From Mesoaciditoga lauensis cd-1655R = DSM 25116 (GTDB taxonomy: Bacteria; Thermotogota; Thermotogae; Mesoaciditogales; Mesoaciditogaceae): DNA of 44,475 bases. The position numbers and the translations under genes were made by a program. A model generated the notes under the pieces. It saw only the letters and a program-made list of their open reading frames with translations, was not told where the DNA came from and did not search any database. The stretch is from positions 1 to 44,475 of the forward strand of contig NZ_JQJI01000019.1 of assembly GCF_000745455.1 (NCBI RefSeq). The letters are read 5' to 3'. Shown one piece after another: positions 31,779 through 40,719 of the stretch (position 1 is its first letter; every line of letters begins with the position of its first letter).

Positions 31779-32798
31779 TTATTTCTCTGATCCCCAATAG
31801 AAAAATTGTATGCTTTTATTTGGTAGAGCTACGGAGCTTGAAACCGCAACTAAAACTTTTCCGTTTTTCTTATGGTAAGCTAAAAGCCCACTTTCTATTT
31901 TCATCTTTTGTATTTTTTGCACAGTTCCCAATTTGTTTAAGTTTTCATCGTATACAACGAAACCACCTTTTTCATCACTTATCCACAAATTTTTAGCAAA
32001 AGTGAATATTTTATCTCCGGATACTTGAATCTTCTTCAAAGTTCTTCCAGATTGTTCGAATTTGTATAAGAAGTTTCTTCCAAACCCATCATTACCAACA
32101 ACGTATATGTCATTGCTCAAAACAGTCAAACTTTCTGGATGATGAACAAGATAATACTCATTTTTACTGAGAAAAACATCTGCTTTTTTTGGTGAATCGA
32201 CTTTATATATTGGCATTTTGAATTTTTGTAAGATTTTTCCATTCATGTTGTAGATCATCACTTCATCTTTTGTCCCATCGGTCACATATATTTTGGAATT
32301 AAAAACTTTTATGTCTGTAGGATATGCCAGATCGCCAAATTCGTTCATTAATTTTCCGGAAAGATTGAAGACCAGGATGTTTTGATTCTTTTTGCGTGAT
32401 TCGATATCAACATAGTAAGTGTTCCCTTTTTTCTCTTCTTTCTTTATGTAACCTCTCGTACTGTAAGCGACAAATATTTCATCATTCGCAACCGACATTC
32501 CACTGTAATAAGGTATTGCATGTGTTGCCGTACTTTCAACATTTTTAACATTCCACAGGGACCAATAATTTTTTAGCGTGCCATCGTAGCTGTAAACATC
32601 CAATTCTCCGTCTTTTGATAGGATAATTACACTACTTGTACTCATGGCGATATCCGAAATGCCACAAGATGGGGATTCAAACTTTGGAGATTGCCAAATA
32701 TCATTTGCCACTTCGAAACTTTCGTTCAAAAAGTTAAAAGCGAATGCCAATGTGAATATGCTGAATGTTAAAATCACTCCCGTTAGAAGTTTTCTCAT
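31779..32798 (-). CDS. exported NHL/beta-propeller-like protein
   Basis: The 339 residues have a signal peptide (MRKLLTGVILTFSIFTLAFA) and a GGAGGGGAGAAA ribosome site before ATG 32798. Repeats of about 45-50 residues are visible, with patterns such as ILVFNLSGKLMNEFGDLAYP followed by TDIKVFNSKIYVTDG and then VMIYNMNGKILQKFKMP. These are typical of NHL or YncE-like propellers that bind ligands. No catalytic motif is recognised. It is the last gene of the exported-protein island, 27 bases downstream of another propeller-like gene. The 93 bases between it and the convergent transglutaminase gene show no clear terminator. Confidence 0.7.
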   Translation of the reverse strand: MRKLLTGVILTFSIFTLAFAFNFLNESFEVANDIWQSPKFESPSCGISDIAMSTSSVIILSKDGELDVYSYDGTLKNYWSLWNVKNVESTATHAIPYYSGMSVANDEIFVAYSTRGYIKKEEKKGNTYYVDIESRKKNQNILVFNLSGKLMNEFGDLAYPTDIKVFNSKIYVTDGTKDEVMIYNMNGKILQKFKMPIYKVDSPKKADVFLSKNEYYLVHHPESLTVLSNDIYVVGNDGFGRNFLYKFEQSGRTLKKIQVSGDKIFTFAKNLWISDEKGGFVVYDENLNKLGTVQKIQKMKIESGLLAYHKKNGKVLVAVSSSVALPNKSIQFFYWGSEK

Positions 32799-32825
32799 TT
32801 TCTCCCCTCCATTAGGCTTAATCTT

Positions 32826-34184
32826 TTACTTTCTAAGCCTTACAACAAGAATCCTTCCATTGGCGCATTGAACACCAAGAAGGTTGTTTTGATCTACATC
32901 CAATTTCACAGTATCAATCACCTTTTTTGTGAGAGTGTTGAATACAATCAAAGTGGAAGTGCTTCCATCCACAAATCCAGCTACATCATTTGAAATGAAG
33001 AAAGGTGAAGAAATGTAATACCATCCAATTCTAGACGATGGTTCAATTTTTGAAAACGCGTAATCGTCACCATTTTTCACGGCTATTATGAATTCTTTCT
33101 TTGAATTTCCAAAACAAATGCTCCTATTTTTGTTCCATGCACTGTTCGACATGGCTAACGTTGGCCATTCTACATTTTTGTACAGTAGCTTAATTTTTCC
33201 ATTTTCCAGGTTCACAATGTAAATGGCTGTTTTCCCATTTTTATATTCGCTATACGTTACTTCTTTCCCATCATTGGAAAAGACGGGACTAGATATGAAA
33301 GCATCTTTAAGGTCCAGCACTTTCTTGATTGTTTTGTTTTTATAGTTGTACAAGAACAATTGGCCCTTTACGCTTATATTTACTACGTTGGATGTTGTAG
33401 AGGCAACCAAATTTTTAAATGTTGCAATGATGAGTGTATTTTTAAATATGTCCACACCGTTTACAATGTCAAAAGCCTCTTTCATGGGAATGTGCACATC
33501 TTTTATTTCGTTTTTGGGATTTATAACGTACAAATTCAAAGGAGAGCTTTCTTTAAGGACAACCATATTTCCATACGGATCGGTGTTCACATAGAACTCA
33601 GAAGCTTTTCCATGGAATCCCCATTCTGAAAGGTCTTCATACACAAGAGGATGTGATTCAAGTGAAGAAGTGATTGTGCTGAGGGTCGTTTGGTATCCAG
33701 AACTTACGATAGTTTCGTAGAAATCAATGGGTGGTCCATAAGGTTTAAAAATTGCAGAATTATCATCAAGTTGCACTATTTCCCCTTTTTGATATTTGTA
33801 GTAGTAATCTTTAGTGATGTATCTCCTGTAAACTCCGAAAGTTTTGAAAGGAGGAATTTCAATTTTAAACGTATTTACACCTTGAGATGTACCATTTGCT
33901 TTCTGACCAAGGAATATCAAGCCTATAGGTATTGGTGTATGCCATTGCCATTTTGTCGTTTCAGTAGATGTGTAAGTAAATGGTAAAGGGTTTGATGAAT
34001 AGTTTGACTTGGTGAAAATCAAATGCCATTCTCCTGTGGCTACAATGGATGAACCTACGGACCAAAATTTGTACTTGTTTGGATAAATGCTCTGGATCTT
34101 ATTCGCCATTATCAAGGATGATATAACTACCAAAAGCATAGCGAAAACGGTGGCAAACTCAATTTTCTTTTTCAAAATTCTCAT
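32826..34184 (-). CDS. exported or anchored TolB/WD40-like propeller protein
   Basis: The protein is about 452 residues with an N-terminal hydrophobic segment (IEFATVFAMLLVVISSLIMA). The C-terminal half has propeller-type repeats: PVFSNDGKEVTYSEYKNGKT followed by AIYIVNLENGKIKLLYK, then STLIVFNTLTKKVIDTVKLD. Start choice is uncertain. ATG 34208 has no good ribosome site, ATG 34184 is listed, and TTG 34175 lies nine bases after GGAG and would give a cleaner Lys-rich signal peptide. Function is unknown. Repeat copy D ends about 40 bases upstream and may have influenced its promoter. Confidence 0.65.
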   Translation of the reverse strand: MRILKKKIEFATVFAMLLVVISSLIMANKIQSIYPNKYKFWSVGSSIVATGEWHLIFTKSNYSSNPLPFTYTSTETTKWQWHTPIPIGLIFLGQKANGTSQGVNTFKIEIPPFKTFGVYRRYITKDYYYKYQKGEIVQLDDNSAIFKPYGPPIDFYETIVSSGYQTTLSTITSSLESHPLVYEDLSEWGFHGKASEFYVNTDPYGNMVVLKESSPLNLYVINPKNEIKDVHIPMKEAFDIVNGVDIFKNTLIIATFKNLVASTTSNVVNISVKGQLFLYNYKNKTIKKVLDLKDAFISSPVFSNDGKEVTYSEYKNGKTAIYIVNLENGKIKLLYKNVEWPTLAMSNSAWNKNRSICFGNSKKEFIIAVKNGDDYAFSKIEPSSRIGWYYISSPFFISNDVAGFVDGSTSTLIVFNTLTKKVIDTVKLDVDQNNLLGVQCANGRILVVRLRK

Positions 34185-34225
34185 CTCCAATATACTTTCT
34201 TTAAACATACAGATTACTCTTATTG

Positions 34226-34409
34226 ACTCACATTGTGCGTCAATGTTGCAAAGTATTTCAAAAAAGGATTAAACTTCACCCTCGAAGTACTTGTCAGAAC
34301 ATATGAGCGTGCCTCATATTTTGAATTGTAAGATGGAAAGAAGAGCGAATCCGTTCTGACAGGACTTCGAAAAAAATTGTCTTTTGTAATGTTCACGCAT
34401 AACATGAGT
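34226..34409. mobile_element. MITE-like repeat, copy D: 184 bp with terminal inverted repeats and 5-bp direct repeat
   Basis: The ends ACTCACATTGTGCGTCAATG and, reading inward from the right, ACTCATGTTATGCGTGAACA form imperfect inverted repeats. TATTG flanks both sides (34221-34225 and 34410-34414), a likely target duplication. The outer arms TCGAAGTACTTGTCAGAAC and GTTCTGACAGGACTTCGA are kept, but about 80 bases of the centre present in copy C are missing. The deletion has joined at a short TGAGC repeat. A further partial end, GCACAACGTGAGT, lies at 34517-34529. The rest of the 34185-34547 gap has nothing recognised. Confidence 0.8.
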
Positions 34410-34547
34410 TATTGATTGTATATCGATGAACATACCATCAATAAACTTAACACTTGCAACACCTCTCTAATGCTTTTCTTTGCTTTTTTCGACAAAAGCT
34501 TCAAAAAATTCTTTTGCACAACGTGAGTAATCATTATGCTTCAAGAT

Positions 34548-35807
34548 TCATTTGCTAAATACAACCTGCGATATGTAATTTTTCATACTCAATATATACA
34601 TCTTGCTTAAGAGATCGGAGAATGCTGTTTCGTCTAATTTTGCATATTTAAGATCCGATAACTCCTTTTTCACATCGTAATGCTTTCCCCATTTTGCGAT
34701 AAGATAACTTTCAAGGGCCTTGATTGGCATGAAAAAGCCTTGCAAAAGTTTTACGTTATCCATAAAAGCCGGATTTGATAACTTGTTGACAAGATATTCG
34801 ACACCCTTTTCAACGATGGAGTTTGTTGCAGGGACACCGCATTTTAAGAGAGAATAAACATTCATGGCTGTTAATTCTATATTTTCGAATTGAGAATCTT
34901 TCGCATTCGAATTTTGGGAACTGTCCAACACGCTAACATCCCATGAGCCATTATTTTTTTGAGAATTTTCAACTTCTTCAATTGCTTTTTTAATAGATGA
35001 ATTCTCCAAAAGGTTACCGGCATTACTTTTTAAGTATTTCATCTCTGCCGATCTTACTTTTTCTCCGTATCCATTCAAAAGGATATCGTTTATTTGAGCT
35101 TGGGCATAGAGTGCTATCATCGCGCTCCTTGCGTTCCTTTCGTTGTCGTAAACATTTAATACCGTTTGCGATAGGTTTTTATATAAATTTGCCAGCGTGC
35201 CTGGAAGCATATCATCTATGTCTGCCTGATTAATCTGAGCACCAGCTCGCATTCTGTTTAGTGTCCTCACAAGCTCTTTTTTATTTGAATATTTCACTAC
35301 GTTTAGTATGAAAGATATTCGTGAAAGCATCCCAGCTGGATGGTTTATAGAAGAACTTTTTGAGGTTTTAGGTAGAAGCATCGCGGATAAAAGGTAATCT
35401 CTCACAAGCTCATTTTTCAAAAACTGAGCACAATTCGAAAGGTTAAGTTTAGTTTTACCTTGTAAAATCAAAATAACATCTAGCGAAGAATAAGAGAGAT
35501 TTTCGTTGGAAAGTTGATAATTCTCATCTAAAAATTTTATTCCATTAGCAAATGCTGAAGTGTTTGTTGGGAATCCAAGCTGCCTCAATTGGTAAAGAGT
35601 CATGAACGTGGAGAACAAAGGAATTTGCTTGTCTTTCCCATTCCTTCCAAGCAAGAAAGCGCCATTTGTTGCCTGCTTGCTGAGAACATACGTGTAAACG
35701 CCGTTTACCGTGCCAACTATTTGTTGATAAGGAATTGACGAGGCAAAGATTGAAATCGAAAAGCACAACATCACACCGATCAGAAAAAATTTGAACCATT
35801 TAGACAT
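34548..35807 (-). CDS. exported alpha/alpha-toroid (prenyltransferase/cyclase-like) repeat protein
   Basis: The protein is 419 residues from ATG 35807, which follows AAGGAGGG. A longer in-frame ORF has no ribosome site and overlaps the upstream gene. The signal peptide is MSKWFKFFLIGVMLCFSISIFAS. Motifs of the squalene-cyclase/terpenoid-toroid type are visible: VYTYVLSKQATNGAFLLG (N-terminal) and EVENSQKNNGSWDVSV (about 275-290). Each is followed by a helix with a conserved pattern LRQLGFPTNTSAF or LLKCGVPATNSIV. No DXDD or similar catalytic motif is seen, so a binding or structural role is as likely as cyclisation. It is a diverged paralogue of the next gene. Confidence 0.68.
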   Translation of the reverse strand: MSKWFKFFLIGVMLCFSISIFASSIPYQQIVGTVNGVYTYVLSKQATNGAFLLGRNGKDKQIPLFSTFMTLYQLRQLGFPTNTSAFANGIKFLDENYQLSNENLSYSSLDVILILQGKTKLNLSNCAQFLKNELVRDYLLSAMLLPKTSKSSSINHPAGMLSRISFILNVVKYSNKKELVRTLNRMRAGAQINQADIDDMLPGTLANLYKNLSQTVLNVYDNERNARSAMIALYAQAQINDILLNGYGEKVRSAEMKYLKSNAGNLLENSSIKKAIEEVENSQKNNGSWDVSVLDSSQNSNAKDSQFENIELTAMNVYSLLKCGVPATNSIVEKGVEYLVNKLSNPAFMDNVKLLQGFFMPIKALESYLIAKWGKHYDVKKELSDLKYAKLDETAFSDLLSKMYILSMKNYISQVVFSK

Positions 35808-35853
35808 TCCTATCCCTCCTTGCTTTGACATTATCGCCAAATAAAACTCTGAA

Positions 35854-37329
35854 TTATTGTGGTGGTTTCTCTCCTGATGAAAGCAACGGACTAAATTCGA
35901 ATTGCTTATCCATTCCAGAATACACCAATCCATTCAATATGCCAACATACAGAGTTCCAAGCCTTTGAGATAACATTTTGATGCGAACATTCTCGATAGT
36001 CAGTTGTTGGCGCAATTCTTTTGAAATGTTGATTTCCTTGTTCCATCTGTATTTTGCATATTCATTCAGTGCATTCATGGTGATAATTGTTACATCTAGC
36101 CACGGATAGAATTTGGAGCTCCAATATCCATTCTTTGATTGGCTGTTTATTAAAAATTCAACAGCTCTTTCAAGAGAAGTATTTGTCGCCGGAACTCCCA
36201 TTCTAAGAAGAGATATCACAGCTTCGGAAGTAACGAAAACTTTTCCCAACCCGGGTTCTCTATAGAACCTAACAAATTCTTTATTTTCCTCCTTGAGTAC
36301 CTGTGGCTTTGGAAGAGGCTTTGTTATTCCACCCCAAGAGCCATCTGTTGCCTGAGAAGTCATGATGTACTTTATCGTTTCTTTAACCGCCTGCATGTCC
36401 TCATCTTTTTTTATCCCATACATCGTCATGTTTTTTAAAACTTCATCTTTGACGTTAAATTTTCTCTCAAGCATGCTGAATTTGTTGTTCAGTTCGCTTA
36501 AGTAATACAAAGCTTCGATACTTACTCCAACAGTTCCACCATGAGGATTTGGAATCTTTGGAAGCCATATTCCATCTCCAACGTAACTGGCCATCAGATA
36601 TTTTCTCAGAACGACGTATATCGAAGTTAGGATATCTGCAATTTGTTTATCGTTCATCTTGACTTTGAAGTTTGTAGGGGAAAGATCAAACAGATTTTCC
36701 TTTTCCACAAATGGCAAAATGTTTATCACTTTCAACGCGAAGTATCTTGATAGTAGCTTTTGGTATTTGTCGTAAGCGGGAATCTCTAAAGTCGTAACGT
36801 ATTTCAGCGGTTCGTACGAGTGTTTTAAATAATTATCTAAGATGATATTGCGTGCAAGATTGGCACAGGTGGAAAGTTTAAGCCCGAAAACATTTTGAAT
36901 CCATAGAAAATCGGGCAACATCTGAGATTGTGTCTCTCCCACTGTTGGAACATTGCTATTTGTCGTGTAAGTAGATAGTTGGGTAACGAAATTCACAGCT
37001 CTAACGAAGGCATGAGTGTTTGTTGAAAGTCCCAACGAATACATCGACTTTAAAGAAAATGCGGTTTCGTCCAGAAGAATGCCGGTTTGCAACGGAAATT
37101 GAGAGGCATGTATCCAAGGATGGATTGGCTTTGGATTTGGCATATGAGAAATCTTTTCCATGTAAGGCGGTATCTGAAAGGCACCGTTTGCTAATTGGTT
37201 AGACAAGAGGTAATCAGTCGCTTTCGCCTCAGAACTCATCACCATGGAATAATTTAAAGACGCTCCAAAAGTCCAGAGACCCAACGCAGCGATGATAACC
37301 CCAACAAAAAGTTTATACTTCACATTCAC
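35854..37329 (-). CDS. exported alpha/alpha-toroid repeat protein, paralogue of the preceding one
   Basis: The protein is about 491 residues. GTG 37329 lies eight bases after AGGAGG and gives MNVKYKLFVGVIIAALGLW, a signal peptide; GTG 37338 is closer than usual. Toroid repeats include ATDYLLSNQLANGAFQIPP (about 39-57), IMTSQATDGSWGGITKP (about 326-342) and FLINSQSKNGYWSSKF. The segments SLGLSTNTHAFVRAVNF and RMGVPATNTSLERAVEF mirror the paralogue. The QATDGSWGG box is the classical QW-type motif. No acidic catalytic motif is evident. The pair 35807 and 37329 probably arose by duplication and may form a surface or periplasmic complex. Confidence 0.68.
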   Translation of the reverse strand: MNVKYKLFVGVIIAALGLWTFGASLNYSMVMSSEAKATDYLLSNQLANGAFQIPPYMEKISHMPNPKPIHPWIHASQFPLQTGILLDETAFSLKSMYSLGLSTNTHAFVRAVNFVTQLSTYTTNSNVPTVGETQSQMLPDFLWIQNVFGLKLSTCANLARNIILDNYLKHSYEPLKYVTTLEIPAYDKYQKLLSRYFALKVINILPFVEKENLFDLSPTNFKVKMNDKQIADILTSIYVVLRKYLMASYVGDGIWLPKIPNPHGGTVGVSIEALYYLSELNNKFSMLERKFNVKDEVLKNMTMYGIKKDEDMQAVKETIKYIMTSQATDGSWGGITKPLPKPQVLKEENKEFVRFYREPGLGKVFVTSEAVISLLRMGVPATNTSLERAVEFLINSQSKNGYWSSKFYPWLDVTIITMNALNEYAKYRWNKEINISKELRQQLTIENVRIKMLSQRLGTLYVGILNGLVYSGMDKQFEFSPLLSSGEKPPQ

Positions 37330-37346
37330 AAGTATCACCTCCTAGT

Positions 37347-37919
37347 TTAACGCTTACTGCTTTTATCTTCTTTCACAGTTTTACCTGTTTCAGGGATGTA
37401 TGGCTCTACAAAATCTGTTCGCTGTGCATATTTTGTCTCTGGGATTTCTACAGTATTTTCTCCAGAAGGGGACATCAAGTGCACTTCCCATTGACCAGAC
37501 AATCCTGCATAAACCGTGTACCAACCACCTGCTGTATCAGATATTGTCCAACCATCTGAAAAAGAAAAAGAATTTTCGCTACCAGAGACGTGCCTGTAGA
37601 AGTTAAGCCCGATTTCATGGGGACGATTATCAGGCGTAGTTATGTAATCATCCCATCCAAAGTTATATGAATATCCAAGCAATTCTGACTTTACTGGTCC
37701 GGGAAAAGAAATTAATTTGCTACTTTTTGTGTTGTTTGCGGACGAATAATTATAATGAATGCTCCCACTAAAAGTGACAAAAACTCCTACTTCTGGCGTG
37801 GGAAAAGGATTTTCTACCCTTTCAATTGAAAAAATACTTATGCTTAGTTCTGCATATCCAATAATTGAAAACAAAAGCACTATACTCAAAACCATGAACA
37901 TGATCTTCTTACTTTTCAC
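37347..37919 (-). CDS. small exported protein of unknown function
   Basis: The protein is 190 residues from GTG 37919, nine bases after GAGGGG. ATG 37928 directly abuts that site and is less likely. The signal peptide is MKSKKIMFMVLSIVLLFSIIGYA. The mature part is rich in Ser, Tyr and Gly with beta-like stretches (VGVFVTFSGSIHYNYSSAN, GGWYTVYAGLSGQWEVHLM) and ends in a Lys/Glu-rich tail. No family is recognised. It is 54 bases downstream of the first Pro-Pro-stop micro-ORF and just upstream of the toroid-protein pair. Confidence 0.55.
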   Translation of the reverse strand: MKSKKIMFMVLSIVLLFSIIGYAELSISIFSIERVENPFPTPEVGVFVTFSGSIHYNYSSANNTKSSKLISFPGPVKSELLGYSYNFGWDDYITTPDNRPHEIGLNFYRHVSGSENSFSFSDGWTISDTAGGWYTVYAGLSGQWEVHLMSPSGENTVEIPETKYAQRTDFVEPYIPETGKTVKEDKSSKR

Positions 37920-37981
37920 TTCTAACATCCCCTCTCATTTTTCGTTTCCAAATCAAAACTCTATTGGTGAATTTATTGCTC

Positions 37982-38005
37982 TCAAGGCGGCTTAAGCATG
38001 TACAT
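37982..38005 (-). CDS. seven-residue micro-ORF MYMLKPP-stop
   Basis: ATG follows AGAGGTGAGAAA at good spacing, and the ORF ends Pro-Pro-TGA. A near copy with its own strong ribosome site lies at 42285-42308 (MCMLRPP). Both sit 50-80 bases upstream of small exported-protein genes. Pro-Pro before a stop codon is known to slow termination, so it may be a regulatory leader. Only three of the eight codons differ, and the frame and stop are kept. It could also be a leftover of a duplicated gene end. Confidence 0.35.
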   Translation of the reverse strand: MYMLKPP

Positions 38006-38055
38006 TTTCTCACCTCTTTTCATTCTTCAAATTCCTTTCTATCACTCCTTGTGGA

Positions 38056-38814
38056 TCACTTAAATGTTCTTATTCCTTGAATGATAACTCCGTAAAAAGA
38101 GGTTCCGGAAAGTTCAACACCTGTAATCGTTGCCGATAAGGTTTCGTTGGGTGTCACCTCATTCCAGTAATGTATATCTTGTCCAACGTATGAAACTTTA
38201 CCATCTTTGTTTAATCCAAAAACGGTGGCTGTAACTCCCGTCAAAGTGTCATTTTGAGTGTTTGTGTAGGAAATCCTGAACGTGACAAATTCATCTTTGG
38301 AGTTGGGTATTGGCTTTGTCTCTACCTTCAAGATTTTGTAAGGAAAGTCATACACTGTACTGACAAAAGTAAGTAAAAGAGAAGTGGCGTAATTAGATGT
38401 GTACACGAAACTATCGTAATTGCCTTTAATGCTTGCACAAAAATATCCTTTCTGTTCATTCCTTATAACGAATGGTGTTATGTAAGCGATGGTTGGTTTG
38501 CTTACTTCATGATATTTTTGGTTAACAAACACCAACCTCAAATATCCACCGACAATTGTGTGATTTCCTTTGTTTTCGATGCTTCCAAATATGTAAGTAT
38601 TTCCATCATGAGAAACGAGTTTTGCAGAACTCAGCGTTAAAAATTGGTATTGCCCAATATTCGTCAGTTTTTGATCAATATTTTCTGATTTTTGCGCAAG
38701 TTCTTGCTCAAAATTGGCCAATCCTTTCTTAAAGGTAGCTAAATTTAATCCTTGACTAAGACCCATTAATGCGAGAATAGAAACAAGAAAAACCATGACA
38801 AAGAGTTTTCTCAT
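38056..38814 (-). CDS. exported protein of unknown function, paralogue 1
   Basis: 252 residues with a signal peptide (MRKLFVMVFLVSILALMGLSQG) and an AAGGAGG ribosome site. A short coiled-coil-like segment follows (LANFEQELAQKSENIDQKL). The rest is beta-rich: NTYIFGSIENKGNHTIVGG resembles a FxxAM/DUF3426-like or Ig-type domain with conserved N-K-G turn, then YLRLVFVNQ and TVFGLNKDGKV. By my reading it differs from the 40967-41725 paralogue at about 21 positions, 20 of them in the first 110 residues. Function is unknown; extracellular binding or envelope roles are plausible. Confidence 0.6.
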   Translation of the reverse strand: MRKLFVMVFLVSILALMGLSQGLNLATFKKGLANFEQELAQKSENIDQKLTNIGQYQFLTLSSAKLVSHDGNTYIFGSIENKGNHTIVGGYLRLVFVNQKYHEVSKPTIAYITPFVIRNEQKGYFCASIKGNYDSFVYTSNYATSLLLTFVSTVYDFPYKILKVETKPIPNSKDEFVTFRISYTNTQNDTLTGVTATVFGLNKDGKVSYVGQDIHYWNEVTPNETLSATITGVELSGTSFYGVIIQGIRTFK

Positions 38815-38844
38815 AAAAATACCTCCTTATTAGTTAGAAACAAA

Positions 38845-38895
38845 TCAAAACGCCGAATAGTTAATCATCAGATTTACATTTTTAAAATTTACTAT
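38845..38895 (-). pseudogene. C-terminal remnant of the 150-residue exported-protein gene
   Basis: It encodes IVNFKNVNLMINYSAF and stop, matching the end of the gene at 41757 (one Thr to Met change). Homology stops abruptly upstream. It shows that copy 1 of the 252-residue gene was copied from the arrangement at 41757-42209/40967-41725, together with the tail of the gene in front of it. The 38815-38947 gap has nothing else recognisable. Confidence 0.85.
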
Positions 38896-38947
38896 CTAAG
38901 ATTTATCGTCAACGTGCATCATCTTGCCTTTTCACTTATAGTTTATC

Positions 38948-40000
38948 TTAAGGTTTAAAGAGAAAGAACTTTGGTTTTCCATTTTTCTCTCCAGCAATGA
39001 GAAATTCTTTCCCGTCCCATGCCGAACTGGTCAATGAAACATATTCATAATTAGCGATGAAATCTTCAACAGCTTCTAGTTTTTTATTTAGTGAATAATA
39101 TACAAGTAACACCCCATTGCCCAGAATTAGACAACGTCCATTCCCACAGTTCATGCGATTCAATTGGCCATATCTATACTTTGAAGTGGATGAAAATGAA
39201 AGAAGATGAATGGTATTCAATTCGTTTGAGAGATCTTCAAAACCATTCTCATATTTCCCAAAGGCATAATTTGAGACGAAGACGTATTCATTTCCATCCC
39301 AAACGATACTTTTTATTCCGAGGTTGTAATTTTTAAAATTCGAAGTGAGCGTCGACATGTCTGTTACCCTTTTTGAAGGAGGATCGTAAGAGATTATAAG
39401 TGATCTCTGAGGCATCGTGGTTTTCCATCCAACGGCCAAGAAGTTTTTTCCGTTTGAAGCAACCGATTCAAGAAGTCCGTTCTTATTAATCTTGTCTGAA
39501 AAATCGTAAAACTTTTCATTGGAAGGATCATATGTTCCCATAACAGCTGAACCATCTGCACTTTCACCAACAATTGTTAAAAGTTTACCGTTGTATGCAA
39601 TTCCTAAATTGTACTTCCAATAGTATGGAATTTTATCTGTGAGATCTTTGAAATAACCAGTGGAAGGAATATACTCACCCATAACGGCCTTTATGCTTCC
39701 ACTTCCAACTATAAAAATGGCCTTGCCAGTCCATACACAATCATTTAAAGATACATAATAGCTTGGCAGTAAGTTTGAGAGATCTTTGAATTGATTCAGA
39801 TCGTATTTTCCAAAAATTGCACTTTTCACATTCGATTCTCCTGCTAAAAAGAAGCTTTTCCCATTCCAAATCACTTTGTTTATTGAAGAACCACTTGGGA
39901 AATTCAATAAAACTTTTTTAAGCGTTCTTCCGGAAAATGCCAAAGATGCCTGAAGTAAAACGAACGTGAGTATTAGTTCAAAGATGATAACTTTTTTCAT
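38948..40000 (-). CDS. exported Kelch/propeller-like repeat protein
   Basis: The protein is 350 residues from ATG 40000, behind AGAGGAG. Signal peptide: MKKVIIFELILTFVLLQASLAF. Repeats of about 45-50 residues recur with the pattern W(N/T/D)GK.F(F/I)(L/I)(A/V)G followed by G.YD and DLS: VIWNGKSFFLAGESN, CVWTGKAIFIVGSGS, IAYNGKLLTIVGESA, VASNGKNFLAVGWK, IVWDGNEYVFVSN and SAWDGKEFLIAGEKN. At least six units suggest a six- or seven-bladed propeller. No enzyme motif is seen. It lies 17 bases upstream of the copy-1 region and downstream of the 182-residue gene. Confidence 0.68.
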   Translation of the reverse strand: MKKVIIFELILTFVLLQASLAFSGRTLKKVLLNFPSGSSINKVIWNGKSFFLAGESNVKSAIFGKYDLNQFKDLSNLLPSYYVSLNDCVWTGKAIFIVGSGSIKAVMGEYIPSTGYFKDLTDKIPYYWKYNLGIAYNGKLLTIVGESADGSAVMGTYDPSNEKFYDFSDKINKNGLLESVASNGKNFLAVGWKTTMPQRSLIISYDPPSKRVTDMSTLTSNFKNYNLGIKSIVWDGNEYVFVSNYAFGKYENGFEDLSNELNTIHLLSFSSTSKYRYGQLNRMNCGNGRCLILGNGVLLVYYSLNKKLEAVEDFIANYEYVSLTSSAWDGKEFLIAGEKNGKPKFFLFKP

Positions 40001-40017
40001 ATTATTCTCCTCTTTCC

Positions 40018-40566
40018 TCAATATTTGTCCTTGTTATTTGAATTTGGTATAAACGGAAAAGTATTAGTCTTATAATCTGTGTTCCAGTACGTTTTAGTAA
40101 ACTGCTGTCCATATTGAGGCATTATCTTAGAAAGTTTAGAGTAAATTTTATTGGTAGATGGATCATACCAAACGTCTATATACTTGATTTGATATAAAGC
40201 CACATAAGTTACTGTTTGAGTGTAGAGTTTTAGCGTTGAAAGCTTTGGAATGAAAATATTCAACGTTGTAGTGGTTGTCCTTGAGTAAGAAACACTTGTC
40301 CCCAATCCTAATTCTTCCAATAACCCCAAACTAATATTCCACTTATAACCGTTTGTTAATTGTATAGTTTTAGAAATTTTCTGCGTTACTGAAGAACCAT
40401 TATAATATGTGAAAACAGTTAACCACCCACTTTGATTTACAAGTCCATTAGACAAAAGCTCAGCAACCGGTACATGTGAACGAATTACATAAGGTGGTTG
40501 TGCGGCAAAGGCCAAAGTCCCAAGAAAAACGAAAGAAAGAATTAAAACGAGTGATAATTTCTTCAT
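40018..40566 (-). CDS. exported protein of unknown function
   Basis: The protein is 182 residues from ATG 40566, preceded by GGGAGATGAGAAAT. A longer in-frame ORF to 40731 runs into the transposase-like remnant and is rejected. Signal peptide: MKKLSLVLILSFVFLGTLAFA, then AQPPYVIRSHVPVAELL. The mature part is rich in Thr, Tyr and Ser with alternating strands (LGTSVSYSRTTTTTLNIFIP, YTQTVTYVALYQIKYIDVWY), as in beta-sheet surface proteins. No family is recognised. Its stop is close to the start of the next gene (ATG 40000), so the two are co-transcribed. Confidence 0.55.
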   Translation of the reverse strand: MKKLSLVLILSFVFLGTLAFAAQPPYVIRSHVPVAELLSNGLVNQSGWLTVFTYYNGSSVTQKISKTIQLTNGYKWNISLGLLEELGLGTSVSYSRTTTTTLNIFIPKLSTLKLYTQTVTYVALYQIKYIDVWYDPSTNKIYSKLSKIMPQYGQQFTKTYWNTDYKTNTFPFIPNSNNKDKY

Positions 40567-40719
40567 ATTTCTCATCTCCCATGTGAAATATAGTAGGTCT
40601 TTCAAATATACAAAGGCCGCATTCATAGGATATTCCAACGGCACTTTTCTTTGGGCCACCTCCCACCCAGGCGTTATAATCGGAACAGTACCAAAAACGC
40701 ATACAAACAGGAGGTGGCT

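Larger units (their letters stand above)
38016..38895. repeat. 880-bp duplicated block, copy 1
   Basis: Copy 1 matches 40927-41807 in the same orientation. It includes the whole 252-residue exported-protein gene, its upstream and downstream spacers, and the last 16 codons of a 150-residue gene that is intact only next to copy 2. The half encoding the protein's C-terminus is almost identical between copies, while the N-terminal half carries most differences. Confidence 0.88.

Noticed and set aside
35808-35933. Longer start for the toroid-repeat protein at 34548
   Set aside because: ATG 35807 has AAGGAGGG and gives a proper signal peptide, and the extension overlaps the upstream gene.
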